Source of the DNA: Melampsora larici-populina 98AG31
Taxonomy: Eukaryota > Basidiomycota > Pucciniomycetes > Pucciniales > Melampsoraceae
Direction of reading: 5' to 3'
Assembly: GCF_000204055.1 (NCBI RefSeq)
Contig: NW_006768813.1
Coordinates: forward strand, 384,606 to 448,605
Length of the DNA: 64,000 nt
Shown: one piece after another, positions 1 through 11,031 of the stretch
Numbering within the stretch: position 1 is the first letter of the stretch
How the letters are laid out: each line of letters begins with the position of its first letter
The notes under the pieces: generated by a model
The model's database searches: none
What the model saw: the letters and a program-made list of their open reading frames with translations, nothing else
What the model was told of the DNA's origin: nothing
Made by a program: the position numbers and the translations under genes

Positions 1-2580
1 TTCAAAGTCCTTGAAGACTCTAGCCTCACGATCACTAAAGTCTTGCGCCTTGATGATCTTATCAAGATTCTCAATAGCACATAGCACCCTGTTCAATTTT
101 GATTGCATTACTTTTTCATAAAAAACTTTTCCAGATGATGTATGTAGCACACAACGCCGGTGGAGTGAAATGTCTAGCTTGAACTTTGTTAAAAACGGCG
201 ACCCAAGAATCATGTCGTATGAAGAGCTTAGAGGCGCCAGTTTGAAAAAAACCGCCCCAAAACGCGTACTAGGATTTTCGCACTTAAGGTTAGCCATCGC
301 GAACTCCTTCAATACCAAAGGAGCACCTTCTGTAGGAATAGCTAGGCGTACCTCGACCGGTGAAATCAGTGGTCTTCGGGGTATATTCAATTCACGCGCT
401 ATCTTGTCTGATAAAAGATTCGTGCCCGCCCCTGAATCAATAAGAGCACGGACAGTTCGCCCATTACACATCAGTTCTAGGATAATAGGTGTCACAGAAC
501 TCGAAGGTACGCACCCCGCTTCTTCGTTCGCCAGATCTTGTATTTGATTTGCCTGAAATTGATCCGCTTCTGCGTATGCCGCAATATCCTCCGTGAACAT
601 GTCGACCACATCCTCAACAGCCGCTACTCTTGCTACAGCTGGTGTGCCCGGTGGTCGTCCCGCTGGCCTTTGTGTTGCAGCTCCCGCAGGCGTTGATGTA
701 GTCGTCGTAGGAATTGTGCGCTGAGGTCTCGGTCCAGGATTGAAATCAGATGGAACAGATAAAAACCGAGGGTTGCGTTGTGTACAGTTGGGATTGTTAC
801 ACTTTGTCTTGCAAGTCGCGCAAATACCTGTTCTTCTGAGGTATTCATGATTCCTCCAGGCATTATCAGCACGCTCGTTGTCTGACCGTTGTCGAGGAGG
901 AGGCGCCGTTCGTACATTACTCGATGTTGATAGAGAAGAATTCGCAACATTCGAACTAGCTTTGGATTTCGACGAAGGGTCCATTATGAGGCGACTGTTG
1001 ATCAAGAGTCGGTAGATACCGTCCGCGGCGTCTTTGAAGACTGGGAACGAGAATGAAGGTACCAGCAAGAGTTTGTCCCGTTCTATCCAATCCTTCAGCA
1101 GTTGCGGCGCTCCCCAAGTGATATGTTGCGCCAGATGTCGATCCGTGACTTGCCCAAAAGGTTTGATGAGTCTATGTATCGCTTGAGCTCGCTTGACATA
1201 CTGATCGAAGTTCTCTCCCGGTTTAATTTCAAGCCGTCGAAGGGCGTTTTCAGTGTCCGTCAGCCAGGCATAAGGTAAAGTCCCCATCGCCATCAACTCC
1301 ATCGCACCTTCCCAAGATTGTCGTTTAAGCTCGTCCTTGTTAGCTTGGTACCACGATGCCATTTCTTCATCGTTTAACAGGGAACCCAACAACTTCAACT
1401 TTTCACGATCGTCTATTAAGTTTTTGATTTCGAATGTCTCTTCAATAAGACTTCGCCAATGAAAAAGATCCGCTGGTTTGCCGAATTTGCCGGTGAATTT
1501 AGGCAAATCGCTTAACTTGATGCGATCAGCCGTCACAGAGATGGGAACCTCAGGAAATGAAGGATGCTGAGCTGGCACATGGTCTTGATGAACTTCTCGA
1601 TCATGCGCAGCTGATCTCGCAGATTGATTCGGCGCCGGCGAGTACTCTGTTGCCAAAGGTGAAGGATGAGCCAATAATGTCCTAAGACCAGCTGGAGTAG
1701 ATTGAACTGGGTGACGTCTTGACGAAGCCTCGTGTCCTGCTGTTTCCTCAGCCCAGCTAACTCGTTGATGAGTAGCATGGGTCCCAGGCGGTTGCTCGTC
1801 TTGTACGTGATCCTCCGTTGTTCTCTGCGCGCTAGCAGGACGAGATGCTTGCTGATTACGTGCCAAGGGTGTTGGCGAAGTCGGCGTCTGATTCAGGTAC
1901 CGGCTAAAAGTATTCGACCCTGCTGGTTGCGTCGTCTCCCCTTGCACTAAGTCATCGTCTGCGGCTGATTCCCGAGGAGGTGGTTCACGACCTCGCTCGG
2001 CCAGAAGCTCACGTACGAGCTTCTTCAGCTCAGCTGTCTCTTCTCGAGACTGACTAAGCTGAGCTGATTGCACCTCCAAGCTAGCTACTTGGGAACGCAG
2101 GTCACGAATTGTCTCCAGATGCTCTTCGTTCGACATTGTGTTCGTCGGATCGTTGGATTGAGGCAGTTCAGAGATAGAAGCAGTGGTTGATTTAGGTAAC
2201 GGGGTGAACTGAGGAAGAAATCCCGGTGGGTGAGGTGTGTTATTAAACCCAAGTAGTTTCTTGAAGTGCCGGTCCACAACCGTCTTCTCAGGAGCTGATG
2301 GTGAGAGCTCGATCGGCGAGAACTCTAGTCTGGCCGGATCTGGTGGAGTAGGATGTGAAAAGGATGAGGCGTAAACGATGCGATCCGTTAACGCCGCCGG
2401 TGATCCAGATACTGAAGATTCAGGTCTCCTCCACTTATAGTTTGGTGGTGGACCCGCTGGTGGGCTTTCGAAAGTTTCCGCTCTCGCGACTTCTTTCTTC
2501 TTTTCTTTCCGAGCTTGTCTTATCACCCCTTCAGGGTCGTCAGTGTAATTCGTAGGTAATTGAGCAGCTGGTCCAAACAT
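1..2580 (-). CDS. Ty3/gypsy-type retrotransposon Gag-protease polyprotein, partial (runs off the window)
   Basis: An uninterrupted minus-strand frame runs from the ATG at 2580 to base 1 and continues outside the window, at least 860 residues. The N-terminal 350 residues are Pro/Ser/Gln-rich and include a coiled stretch after a second Met at 2136. A retrotransposon Gag region follows (DLPKFTGKFGKPADLFHW and QANKDELKRQSWEGAM). Near residue 587 there is a cysteine cluster, CATCKTKCNNPNC, which is CX2CX3CX4C rather than the usual CCHC knuckle. Near residue 711 an aspartic protease begins with ALIDSGAGTNLLSDKIA and later has DMILGSPFL. This order, Gag then retropepsin in one frame, fits Ty3/gypsy elements; reverse transcriptase and integrase should lie beyond base 1. 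The LTR at 2845-3195 sits directly upstream. I see no stop in the visible part, so the copy could be recent. Confidence 0.85.
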   Translation of the reverse strand, partial: MFGPAAQLPTNYTDDPEGVIRQARKEKKKEVARAETFESPPAGPPPNYKWRRPESSVSGSPAALTDRIVYASSFSHPTPPDPARLEFSPIELSPSAPEKTVVDRHFKKLLGFNNTPHPPGFLPQFTPLPKSTTASISELPQSNDPTNTMSNEEHLETIRDLRSQVASLEVQSAQLSQSREETAELKKLVRELLAERGREPPPRESAADDDLVQGETTQPAGSNTFSRYLNQTPTSPTPLARNQQASRPASAQRTTEDHVQDEQPPGTHATHQRVSWAEETAGHEASSRRHPVQSTPAGLRTLLAHPSPLATEYSPAPNQSARSAAHDREVHQDHVPAQHPSFPEVPISVTADRIKLSDLPKFTGKFGKPADLFHWRSLIEETFEIKNLIDDREKLKLLGSLLNDEEMASWYQANKDELKRQSWEGAMELMAMGTLPYAWLTDTENALRRLEIKPGENFDQYVKRAQAIHRLIKPFGQVTDRHLAQHITWGAPQLLKDWIERDKLLLVPSFSFPVFKDAADGIYRLLINSRLIMDPSSKSKASSNVANSSLSTSSNVRTAPPPRQRSDNERADNAWRNHEYLRRTGICATCKTKCNNPNCTQRNPRFLSVPSDFNPGPRPQRTIPTTTTSTPAGAATQRPAGRPPGTPAVARVAAVEDVVDMFTEDIAAYAEADQFQANQIQDLANEEAGCVPSSSVTPIILELMCNGRTVRALIDSGAGTNLLSDKIARELNIPRRPLISPVEVRLAIPTEGAPLVLKEFAMANLKCENPSTRFGAVFFKLAPLSSSYDMILGSPFLTKFKLDISLHRRCVLHTSSGKVFYEKVMQSKLNRVLCAIENLDKIIKAQDFSDREARVFKDFE

Positions 2581-2844
2581 TTGACAAGTCCGTTGATTGG
2601 ACTGCGATGCCAATAACGATGATTTTGAAGTTTCAAAACTGAGTTCTCGACAGAACGAGAGTTGGCTGATGACAGATCGTGAGAGAACGGAAAACCGAGG
2701 CCGAAGCAGAGGTGACAGAAAATAGGCCGAAACAGGATGACAGATGAAATGACTGAATATCCCAAGGGATATGACCGAATAGATGATGTAAGATAGTTTG
2801 AAAAAAATTGTGATTACTTTAGAGGTTGATTAAGTAAAAAAAAG

Positions 2845-3195
2845 TGTAAGGTTCTCGTGAGAACCTTCACTAGCGTCCGGATGATACTCCGGCACGACTT
2901 CTCTTGAGAGCACGATTGGACAAATTACTTAGAACCTCGTTATATGAATTACAATCTGGTTCCAGGAAGTCCCAATAAAGGCTCTCGGAGGAGTCAGTAA
3001 AACCCCAGCAATACAAAAGAACAATAAAACAATAAGAGAAAACGCTCACCTGGTTCCAGGAAGTCCCAATAAAGGCTCTCGGAGGAGTGAAGACTTCCTA
3101 GAACCGGGCGTGGAGCAAGAAGGTATAGCACTGCCTATCTAATCCCATAGTCCAAATCCCATAAGTCCAACCTGTACTTGTGTGTACTCCTTACA
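2845..3195 (-). repeat. 5' LTR of the gypsy-type element
   Basis: The 351-bp block starts and ends with the inverted heptamer TGTAAGG/CCTTACA, the TG...CA arrangement of LTRs, and lies just upstream of the gag frame. It contains a perfect 39-bp direct repeat (2956-2994 and 3050-3088, beginning CTGGTTCCAGGAAGTCCCAA) and two short inverted repeats near its 3' end (GGTTCTC/GAGAACC and CCGGA/TCCGG). No tRNA-type TGG primer site is seen right after it. The partner LTR is outside the window, so the boundary rests on one copy only. Confidence 0.6.
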
Positions 3196-4047
3196 GCAGG
3201 TTGTGGCAAAGATATCCATGTCACCAGACATCCACACACCTCCCTGAAGCATCTGTGGTAGGTCTTTGAATGACTTTGTAGCAATTCAGTATGTGTTGCA
3301 CAAATCAGATTGTAACCATGTGATCTGGTTGGGGTCTGTCCAGATGTCCTTCCCTAGGCAAAGTAATGAGTCATTCTAGGACAGCTCAATGGCCGCATGG
3401 TGTATGGGAAATTTATGCATATCAGATAATGATCCTTATCAATAGAAGACAAAGGATAGTAACCCTTTGATCAATCTTCAGACCATGAACACTGCATTTT
3501 AGCTGGTGCTGATCATCTATCCTGTCCTGTATGAATTTCACTTAATGATCTTTGACAGCTTGTGACCTGCTTTATAGAACTCTTGTGAAAGGAATTATCT
3601 GAGAGTGAAGCCTCATTTACCCCAGAACTCTGAGATACACTTGCAGTGTGTCCAAATCAGCAATCTGTGATTGGCCCAGCCGGATGACTCAAATGCTTAC
3701 AAAGCTAGATCTCAGTCCCCGGCTTTAGTGTTCCAGATCAAAACTGAATCCATGATTGCAATTGGCACAACCGGCCACAATAGAAAAGAGACATTGGGAA
3801 ACATACAGAAGGAGCAATATTCAAGTCGTTTTGCAAGACTGAAAGCAGATAATTCAGCAAGGAGATACACACAGAAAACAAAATATTAGGGTAATGCAGT
3901 ATAGATAGAGCGGTTTTGAAAAATGGGGGCATTAATGGGATTGAACTAAAATCATTGAATGAGTTATGGATCGTTCAACACAGAGCAATCTTGGCAGCTG
4001 CTCGCATGTACATCCAAGTTTATATGATCACAAATTGAGGTGCCTCT
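3196..4047. other. No gene recognised
   Basis: AT-rich sequence between the LTR and the 3' end of the DUF7918-like gene. The only open frame (3671-3889, plus) has no recognisable domain. The first five bases (GCAGG) would be the target duplication of the gypsy element if its other end is flanked by the same pentamer. Confidence 0.5.
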
Positions 4048-5565
4048 TCAGGTTTGAGATTTCGAGCTATATAAAAGCGGTATTAGATTCGCTTCACGAG
4101 GTACAAGCAAAACAGAAAGACCAACCCTGAGCGAGATAACTTCCTTCCTGAGCCCTTCTATAGTATCCAGGTCCTCCAAGTTTGACTCCGCAGATGGTGC
4201 GCTGGTTTTGACCTCCTCCTCTTGCTGTCAGGTCCACATCAAGAAATTGGTGATGAGAACGCTTTTGATACCGATGTTTCAGCGTGATTGACTTACTTTG
4301 TCACCGGAAGACTTCTTTCCTAACAAGCTATACCTCTTGGATAGTCGTAAACTCACAGCTCTCACTCGTTTACCACCTAGCTTGTTCAACTTCCCAAAAT
4401 CATTTTTTTCGTTTTCCTTTTCAGAAGGTGACGTGCCATCCAGGCTGGAACGCGGGGTGTTGTGGGAGCTGAGTGCACGACGTAAAACATTTGACGGGTT
4501 GCCTGATTTTGTTGGCAGTGATAAACTTTCCGACAGGGAGGGAGTCATGGCTTCGGCCGAGCGTACAGATTCTGCATCAGGAGAAGTAGGGAACGAGAAC
4601 TTGATCTCAGGCCCTGGAGATTGCGTGGGGAAATCGACTGCTACTCCCGTAGTACGATTGGGGATTAATTTATCTAGGAGTTCTACGGATGTATATATCA
4701 AGTGTGATCAAAAGGGATACATTCAGTTGAAAAGGAATACTCTGATCAGGTGAGTTGCTATGTTTTAACTTTTACCTTGTGAGCGGTAGTGGAATGTAAA
4801 AGTGGCGATCACTTCGCCCACGGATTCTGCCACCAAACCCAATTCTGGTGCAACAGGATGGTTTTGGATGTAACCAAGTCTGTAGATACACTGGTGAGTC
4901 AGTTTTTTTCTTCAAGCATTCATGGAGGTTCATGAGATGAGATTTGACTAACTTAGTCCAATGGCTAACTTTTTCACGCATTCTGTCCGGCAAGGGGGCA
5001 CCGCCGTTGAAGACCGGTGGCAGAGGTACGACATGTGATGTAGGGACCACATTTGCCCGTTTAAAAGTCACATTCACCGATCCTACTCGATCGAGAATGT
5101 ATTTATCCGCCAAAGCAGAGTGCGGGTCTAAGAAGATGATACATATGTCCAGTCAACAGACAACCCCATAAGGCTCTCAGCACAAAGTCACCCACGAGTT
5201 GTCTTGATTTTTGTCATGATCCAAGGACGTCGACGAGTTCCATCGGGTACGGCCCATAAACCGTCATCGCACCCATTTATGCTGGCGGGCAGCAAGCCAG
5301 CTTCTGGAATAGCTTCATAGCAACGAATTTGGCCTTTCTGACACCCATCCACTTCGATTTGAACTTGAAGGCCGCCCTGCTGGAGGATGGAAGGGTCAAT
5401 CGTCCAATGTAGCGAATATGGGTGTTCATCGTTGAGATCCGAAGTAGGATCCACAGCTAGATAGGACGAAGCAACCCCAGGATTGGGGTATGATGCTGAT
5501 TCCTCGCGAAATGAAGAGGCGCCGACTGCTAGTAGTTGACATTCGATGCGACCGATCGTGAGCAT
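4048..5565 (-). CDS. DUF7918-like hypothetical protein, five exons
   Basis: Predicted exons: 5196-5565, 4953-5127, 4776-4879, 4297-4682, 4048-4224, giving 403 residues with phases that all agree. Donors are GTGGGT, GTTAGT, GTAAAA and GTAAGT. The N-terminal two thirds resemble the DUF7918 fold of basidiomycetes: a beta-rich start (MLTIGRIECQLL), then VQIEVDGCQKGQIRCYEA, RVGSVNVTFKRANVV, HWTKLGYIQNH and the family's FxYRS-type signature, here TFTFHYRSQELLDKLIPN. The C-terminal part is Ser/Lys-rich and probably disordered, with several KR clusters. The biochemical role of the family is unknown to me. An in-frame open stretch continues upstream of the chosen ATG to about 5733, so a further N-terminal exon is possible. 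The last exon may also contain one more small intron (AGGGTTGG...ATAG). Confidence 0.6.
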
Positions 5566-6930
5566 GGTGAGCGGTAGATAAGGGGCAGTAGACGTCGCTG
5601 ATAAGCAGAGCTCCTTGGCGTGAATGAAAGGATGAGATTGTAGGTGCTGAGAAAGAGTGTCGAGGGTTGCAAGAACAAAATCTTGAGTGCACTGTTCTGG
5701 ACAATCTTTAGGGGCTGCGTGGGCCGTTTAGAATAATTAAGTGGAGTGAGAGTCGGGTCTGACGAGAGGATAGAACACGCTGCGTCACACTGATGACTGG
5801 CGGGATGAACTGTTCACAAGTGGCACTCGCACGGTGCGTAGATGACCGTCCCACTGTAATTCTCACCGGCGATACATTTGTGATAATTTATGTAGATAGT
5901 TGAGGGCTGCTGCAGGGAGTGAACTGCGCCAGTCTGTACGTGTGATTGTACGTTCATGAAAAAAGGGCAAAGCCAAGACCCTAATTGAGAGAACCCCTTA
6001 AGAGCCCATTGTCCATATGCAAATGTGATCTCTTCTGTTCGCCCGTCCTGCTTTCATAACCTCAAACTGTAACGTCGACAACATCGGAGTCCAAGGGAGT
6101 CCCCCCAAAGCCAGCTGGAAGCAGTGCAGTAGAAAATACAGGGCGATACAGCCCTCCCGCAATGAGCACCATACTCGCGAATACAACATGGCGTCTCAGA
6201 CAACTAAAGTGAGGATCCAGCTCATCCCACCAACCCAGATGTTCATGCGAAATCGTTTGTGACGTCAAATGAATGTTGGCAGGTGTGCATTAACAAATAG
6301 ACTGCAACTGCTGAAAGAAAGACGGACTTTGCCAAAGAGAAGCTTAAGGGAGTGCAGCAAAGGCACAAAAGAGAAGAAGGATACGCAAAGTATAATGTAG
6401 GCAGCGGCAGAAGCCTCAAGATGCCCATTCGGAGGCTGAGAGAATTAACAGTTCAACCAATGGCATCGTTAATTATTTGTGTTACCTTAGAGTTTAATTA
6501 GCAGGATAATATCTTGGTTGTTATTTGACGACAACAGAAGAGACAAAAGATTGTGCAAGCGTTGGCACCTGGCCGCAGTAAGGTGAAGTGCGTAACCAGA
6601 GTGGGTGGACTTTACTCATCAAGCTCGGAGATTTTCCCGCTTGGGTTCAGCGGGGATACGTCAACTGCATCTTACACGCATATTACGCTAAGTATAAGAT
6701 GCTTATGAAAATATTGCAAGCTGATACAACACTACTACATTGGAGAACAGTCAGGAAACAAAGTGACCACAAAGAACAGTTGAAAGTACATCTCTGGCAG
6801 AAACAAAATTCCTGCTACCTACGCACCAAGATAAGGAAATCGCGTTCATCGACGTGAGATTGCGTTGAGATAAAAATGCGCCCCAAGACCTTCCGGAGAG
6901 GTTTGATGAGTAAGAGGACAAACACATGAT
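5566..6930. other. Intergenic: upstream of the DUF7918-like gene, downstream of RNase T2
   Basis: Bases 5566-5733 stay open in the frame of the DUF7918-like gene on the minus strand (reads QDFVLATLDTLSQHLQSHPF) but end at a stop with no ATG, so they may be a 5' exon or chance. The rest (about 5740-6930) shows only short overlapping open frames on both strands and no motif I recognise. Confidence 0.4.
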
Positions 6931-8998
6931 CTAGGATGCTGCGGCAACCTCTAACATGATCGTTGTAAGCCCGTCGCCTTTGCGGACCTTCATCTTGGTT
7001 CGGCCACTGGGCACACCGTCAGCATGGAAAACTTGTTGCCCATCGTGTAGTAGATATGTAGCGTTCTGTTATGAAGGTCAAGCGGTGTACAAAACAGTTT
7101 AGTTCAAATGACACGCAAACGGAAGCTAAAATGATACGAACATAAGAAAATCCTTTCGAATGAATTCCGCGGCCACAGCTGAGTGAACCGTCGGGACGGA
7201 ATGCACAAGCACCCTTGCGCGAGCGTACTTCAAGAATTTCTTTATCTTTTGAGGTCATGATAGTGAAGCCAGCACATTTTCCAGTAGTATACCAGGCTCC
7301 TGTACCAATCAGACAACCGTTTCGTCGGCCAGTTGAGGTGTCGATGACATGTATGAAGTGTTTGTCAGAGGGTGGTGATGGGTGAGGGTGACTGGGTGGA
7401 TGGGTTGGATGATTCGGGCGATGAGGGATACCTCCACCGCCGCCGCTACCACCAGACTATGTAAAAGCATGTAAGTACAAGATGATTTGACGCATAATGA
7501 GGCCTACCAGTCAAGAAGCATCAGGAGGGGTATATACCTTGGGGAAGTACTGAATTCCGCTCTGGGGACAGGTAGACAAACTGCAAGTTGACAATTCCCG
7601 TCGGTAAAATTGTAATATCAGCCTCGTGTTTTTCTACGAAAGAACAGGGAACAGAACTGACGGTCCAACTGGTTTGGCTGCGACAAACTGTCCTTTGCTG
7701 ACAGTACCAACGGTATTGAACTGCGATGACGTGAAGACTCCAAGTCAGATGATGATGATGAACAGTGCCGCCATTAAGGATTTAGTACATACATGCCACC
7801 AGACTTCGTTTAATGAGTGGCCCCGACAATTCCACACAGCATCCTGACCAAAATGTTTGTTTGCAACTGCCTGCAATTGAGCCAAAGTGTAGGTTACCGA
7901 AGTTGAAGGTACAATTGGCGGATCTGCTTCGGCCAACCATTTATAGGTCGGTAAGGATTGAAACTGAAGTGATAGAAGGTTAGCACTTGTCTGCGTAAGA
8001 TGCTGAGTTGAAGGGAAGACTTACCAAGTCTACTGTGCGGTTGAAGAAAGCTACGACTTCGGATTCTGCGTTATAACGAAAGTCTTACACGTCAAGATAC
8101 TGTACTTAAGATGAAGGATCAAAGACAAAAAGCGGAGAGACGAACGAGGGCTGTAAGATTCCCCGAAACACTTCGGTTCGAGGGTAGATATGCAGGTACC
8201 ATGCTTGCCCCTATGAACACAAGGTATACTCAGCGATTTGCTTATCGGGTAGAAAAGGGGTATCTTACCATTCATGTTGCCAAAACCTTTCATCGTTTCC
8301 ACGTTGGTCCTTCCAATAATGGTTCATGATATCAAGAGCTTGTTGACCACCACCTTGTTGGAGAATCTGGGTGATGTTCGTGTAGTCTCGCTCGGAATCA
8401 CATGATGCTTCATAGGAGCCATCACAGTTATCAGGCTTCGGGTTAGGAAACAAGCGATATGATACTTCAATCAGTGAAAGGTAGATGGATAGTGTCTAGA
8501 AGTGATAGTATGTACCCAAAGTCTAGAAAGAGAGAAATGAATACAAATGAGTTCATTGCTTCAGCGGGTATGGAAATAAGGCCAACTAGTTTAAAATAGT
8601 GCTAACCCGTGAATGGTCCAGCTGTCGGATGGTCCAGTGGCAGGATGAAAATCCCAAAACTGTGAGTCATGAACGTATGAGTGGATTAGTCATCACAAAC
8701 AAATCAAGTGCTGTGTAGGCTGTGTACGACGTTGGTCTGACGAACAGGAAAACAAAAGGAAGGAAATAAAACGAACCTGAGTTAAGAGAATCTGACCGCC
8801 TGGTGCGTTTGTACAACAAGTATTGATAGGCCCTGTACTGGAAGGCAAATGGCAACTGGTAGGCATATCACCGGAACAAGTTGATGTACTAGAATAGTCT
8901 CCATCGGATGAAAGAACGAGTTGAGATTGATCGAGTGAGGATGAAGCAAGAGCTTGATGAAGTAAGTAGATAAAGACTGATAAGTTGATTGAAAACAT
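6931..8998 (-). CDS. Secreted ribonuclease T2 with C-terminal RNY1-type domain, 11 exons
   Basis: Exons: 8777-8998, 8607-8659, 8516-8522, 8269-8435, 8146-8210, 8025-8065, 7793-7963, 7662-7720, 7538-7580, 7142-7456, 6931-7065; together 425 residues, all phases consistent. The protein starts with a signal peptide (MFSINLSVFIYLLHQALA). Both catalytic segments of the T2 family are present: FWDFHPATG...IHGLWPDNCDG (His91) and HEWGKHGTC (His148, Glu149, His153), followed by FFNRTVDL, NEVWWHFN and STCPQSGIQYFPK. A Gly/His/Pro linker (about residues 277-308) leads to a second domain (NGCLIGTGAWYTTGKCAGF...GSLSCGRG...VPSGRT) like the C-terminal part of fungal RNY1 proteins. T2 enzymes cleave RNA through 2',3'-cyclic phosphates, in the secretory/vacuolar space or outside the cell. 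Cysteines typical for disulfides are abundant. Three donors share the unusual sequence GTTCGT. Confidence 0.9.
8516..8522 (-). other. 7-nt microexon of the RNase T2 gene
   Basis: The bases ACTTTGG are flanked by a good acceptor (CTCTCTTTCTAG) and a GTACAT donor. The previous exon ends CAC GG and the next begins CCT GAT, so the join reads CAC GGA CTT TGG CCT GAT, i.e. H-G-L-W-P-D, the first catalytic signature of the family. Reading through either neighbouring intron hits stops, and no other spliced arrangement restores this invariant motif. Confidence 0.85.
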
Positions 8999-9998
8999 TT
9001 GAACTTCAAGTTGCTATTGGTCGAATTGAGGATGTGGAAAAATGAGACAGAGGATCAGCTCGACCTCATGAAAGATTTCCAAAACTTTTGATATCTCACC
9101 AGTGTTGTTAAATCAAAAGTTTGACTCCTCACTCGGTAAGAAGTTCCCAGTTCTTATTGGTTGGGTAGTTGGTACACCGTACACCGCAGCGAGTTGGAAG
9201 TGTTGAATATGACGAGCTGGTTGGAATTGATTGAGACTGAGTTCAAACTGCATCTAGATTCTAGATTCATCACCGGTTAAAAACGCAGTGGTACCCTTCT
9301 CTAAAAGGAGCTCGATCAAGTGACTGATTCGAGTCTGTGTTCATCGACTATCAAACCGGTAGATCAATAGACCCCTCTCCAGTCTCTGTTTAGCCAACTC
9401 TTCTCAACATCCTGCCATATCTCATTGATCATTGAAGAGAACTACAGTGTTGGATCAACATAAAGGAGCTTGACATCCTACCATGGGATCGATGAATTCT
9501 AGCCACGATCTCATTGGTAGATTCAAAGGAATTTCGGTCCAGTCAAGAATCCTCCAGTCGGACCGCAGAGCTCACGGATGTAGCCACAAAGTCATTTTGA
9601 CTGTCAGTCATCAACATTGGTTGGCATGCATGCGTGAGGAGGTACCACCCCTCTGCATGTATGCGCAGGTCACAACCATTCGGAATTCACCTTGTATCAT
9701 CATAAAACGAATTCAGATTACATGGATTCGTACATCATTGTCTCGATGTATGAAATGACTACACTTCCAATATGTACTACCCATCTTCAATCAGAGGACA
9801 ACTAATGTCATAAGTCAGAGTCAGGCAAAGGCTACATGCAAGCCTTTGACCAGATGTAAATCTTATAAAAATTACTCAACCCAGAGCCTCTGCAAAACTT
9901 TGCTGATGCTTGTAGAGGTACAAGTCCTCCACGTCTACGCGATTCAAAAACGAAGGCCTGGTCACATGGTAATCAAATTGTGACAAAAATGGGCTGTA
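8999..9998. other. Intergenic: promoter side of RNase T2 and 3' flank of PHO88
   Basis: Contains the RNase T2 5' region. One 91-codon plus-strand frame (9483-9758) has no recognisable domain and is judged chance. No repeats or RNA genes seen. Confidence 0.4.
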
Positions 9999-11031
9999 TC
10001 ATTGCTCCTTTTTTACACTAGCTTGCTCGGCTTCCTTGATGCTCTTTGCATCTGTTTTTGCATCTGTCGCTGCGCCTAAAAAACATGTGATGCTTGGTCA
10101 GCAGAGATAGAGAGGTATCAACAGCGAGCCGCTAGGATCACATACCCATCATTCCACCAGCTTTGAATGGTCGTTTCAAGTCTCCTGTGGCCGGTCGTCC
10201 TAAGAGATGGATTTGAATTACCTCTGTTGAAGACAATGAGACAGATACGTCAGGACCATGAGACGCCGAGAAAGAACGATGAAGAATACAAACTGCTTTC
10301 GTATACCGCCTTGAGGGGCATCAACGACTGAAGGAAGAGTGGAGCATCGTATTTCATATACAGATGTAAGAAGATCATCATCGCCACTCCCATTAGTACA
10401 CCCCTTAAACCTGTTGAGGCTTGTTCGAGATCGTAGGCTCGATTTGTGGTGGTGACAAGCTTTGGAGGGTCGGCGGTCTTTGAGTGATTTGATACATGGA
10501 TCAGCTTTAGTTCTTGTTGACTTGATATACAATGATCGACTCGGATTGTGGAACATGACAAACCAGTGGGGGTTTAGGTTCGACATACTTCAACACTGTT
10601 GTGTCATTCTTGGACTTAATCTTCATCAAATTTCACGCCAAAACAAATGATGCCAAATATCAGTCATTGAATGCATTCTTGATTTGAGGCTATTGCGTCC
10701 CGTGACCTGCCAATCGATGTGTCCCATCGTTGTAATGATCTGAGGTCGTACGGCCGCCCCTCCAACTTTATCATAGACAAAAAGAACAAGACCGACCTTG
10801 AAGGTGACGTAGTAATAAGCTGACATGCAAAGTAGTTGACTCGTGACATAGGCCATTCGCATTCCTAGTAAAACTTGAGGATCTTCGAATGGAATCTTCC
10901 GTGCTACTTGCATACCTATGAGCGGGCTAAGGAAAATCAACGCAGGAGTTAAATCAGTCAACGCTTCAAAGTAGCCACCCATGGATTTTAACACAGACTT
11001 ACATCGCTAGGTTCAATAATTGAGCACTCAT
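9999..11031 (-). CDS. PHO88: PHO88/SND3 family ER membrane protein, six exons
   Basis: Exons: 11003-11031, 10797-10926, 10564-10620, 10294-10477, 10146-10223, 9999-10075, giving 184 residues (about the length of yeast Pho88). The start MSAQLLNLAIPLIGMQVARK, the segment KNDTTVLKYVEPKPP, the stretch LMGVAMMIFLHLYMKYDAPL and the end IHLLGRPATGDLKRPFKAGG followed by an Ala/Glu/Lys tail are in the order of the Pho88 family. Yeast Pho88 (Snd3) sits in the ER membrane, was found as a phosphate-uptake mutant and acts in the SND route of signal-independent membrane protein targeting. At least two hydrophobic segments (about residues 30-55 and 105-130) fit a membrane protein. The 10294 donor (GTTTGT) is weak; without that intron the frame would end soon after VYESSL and lose the conserved tail. 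Confidence 0.88.
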
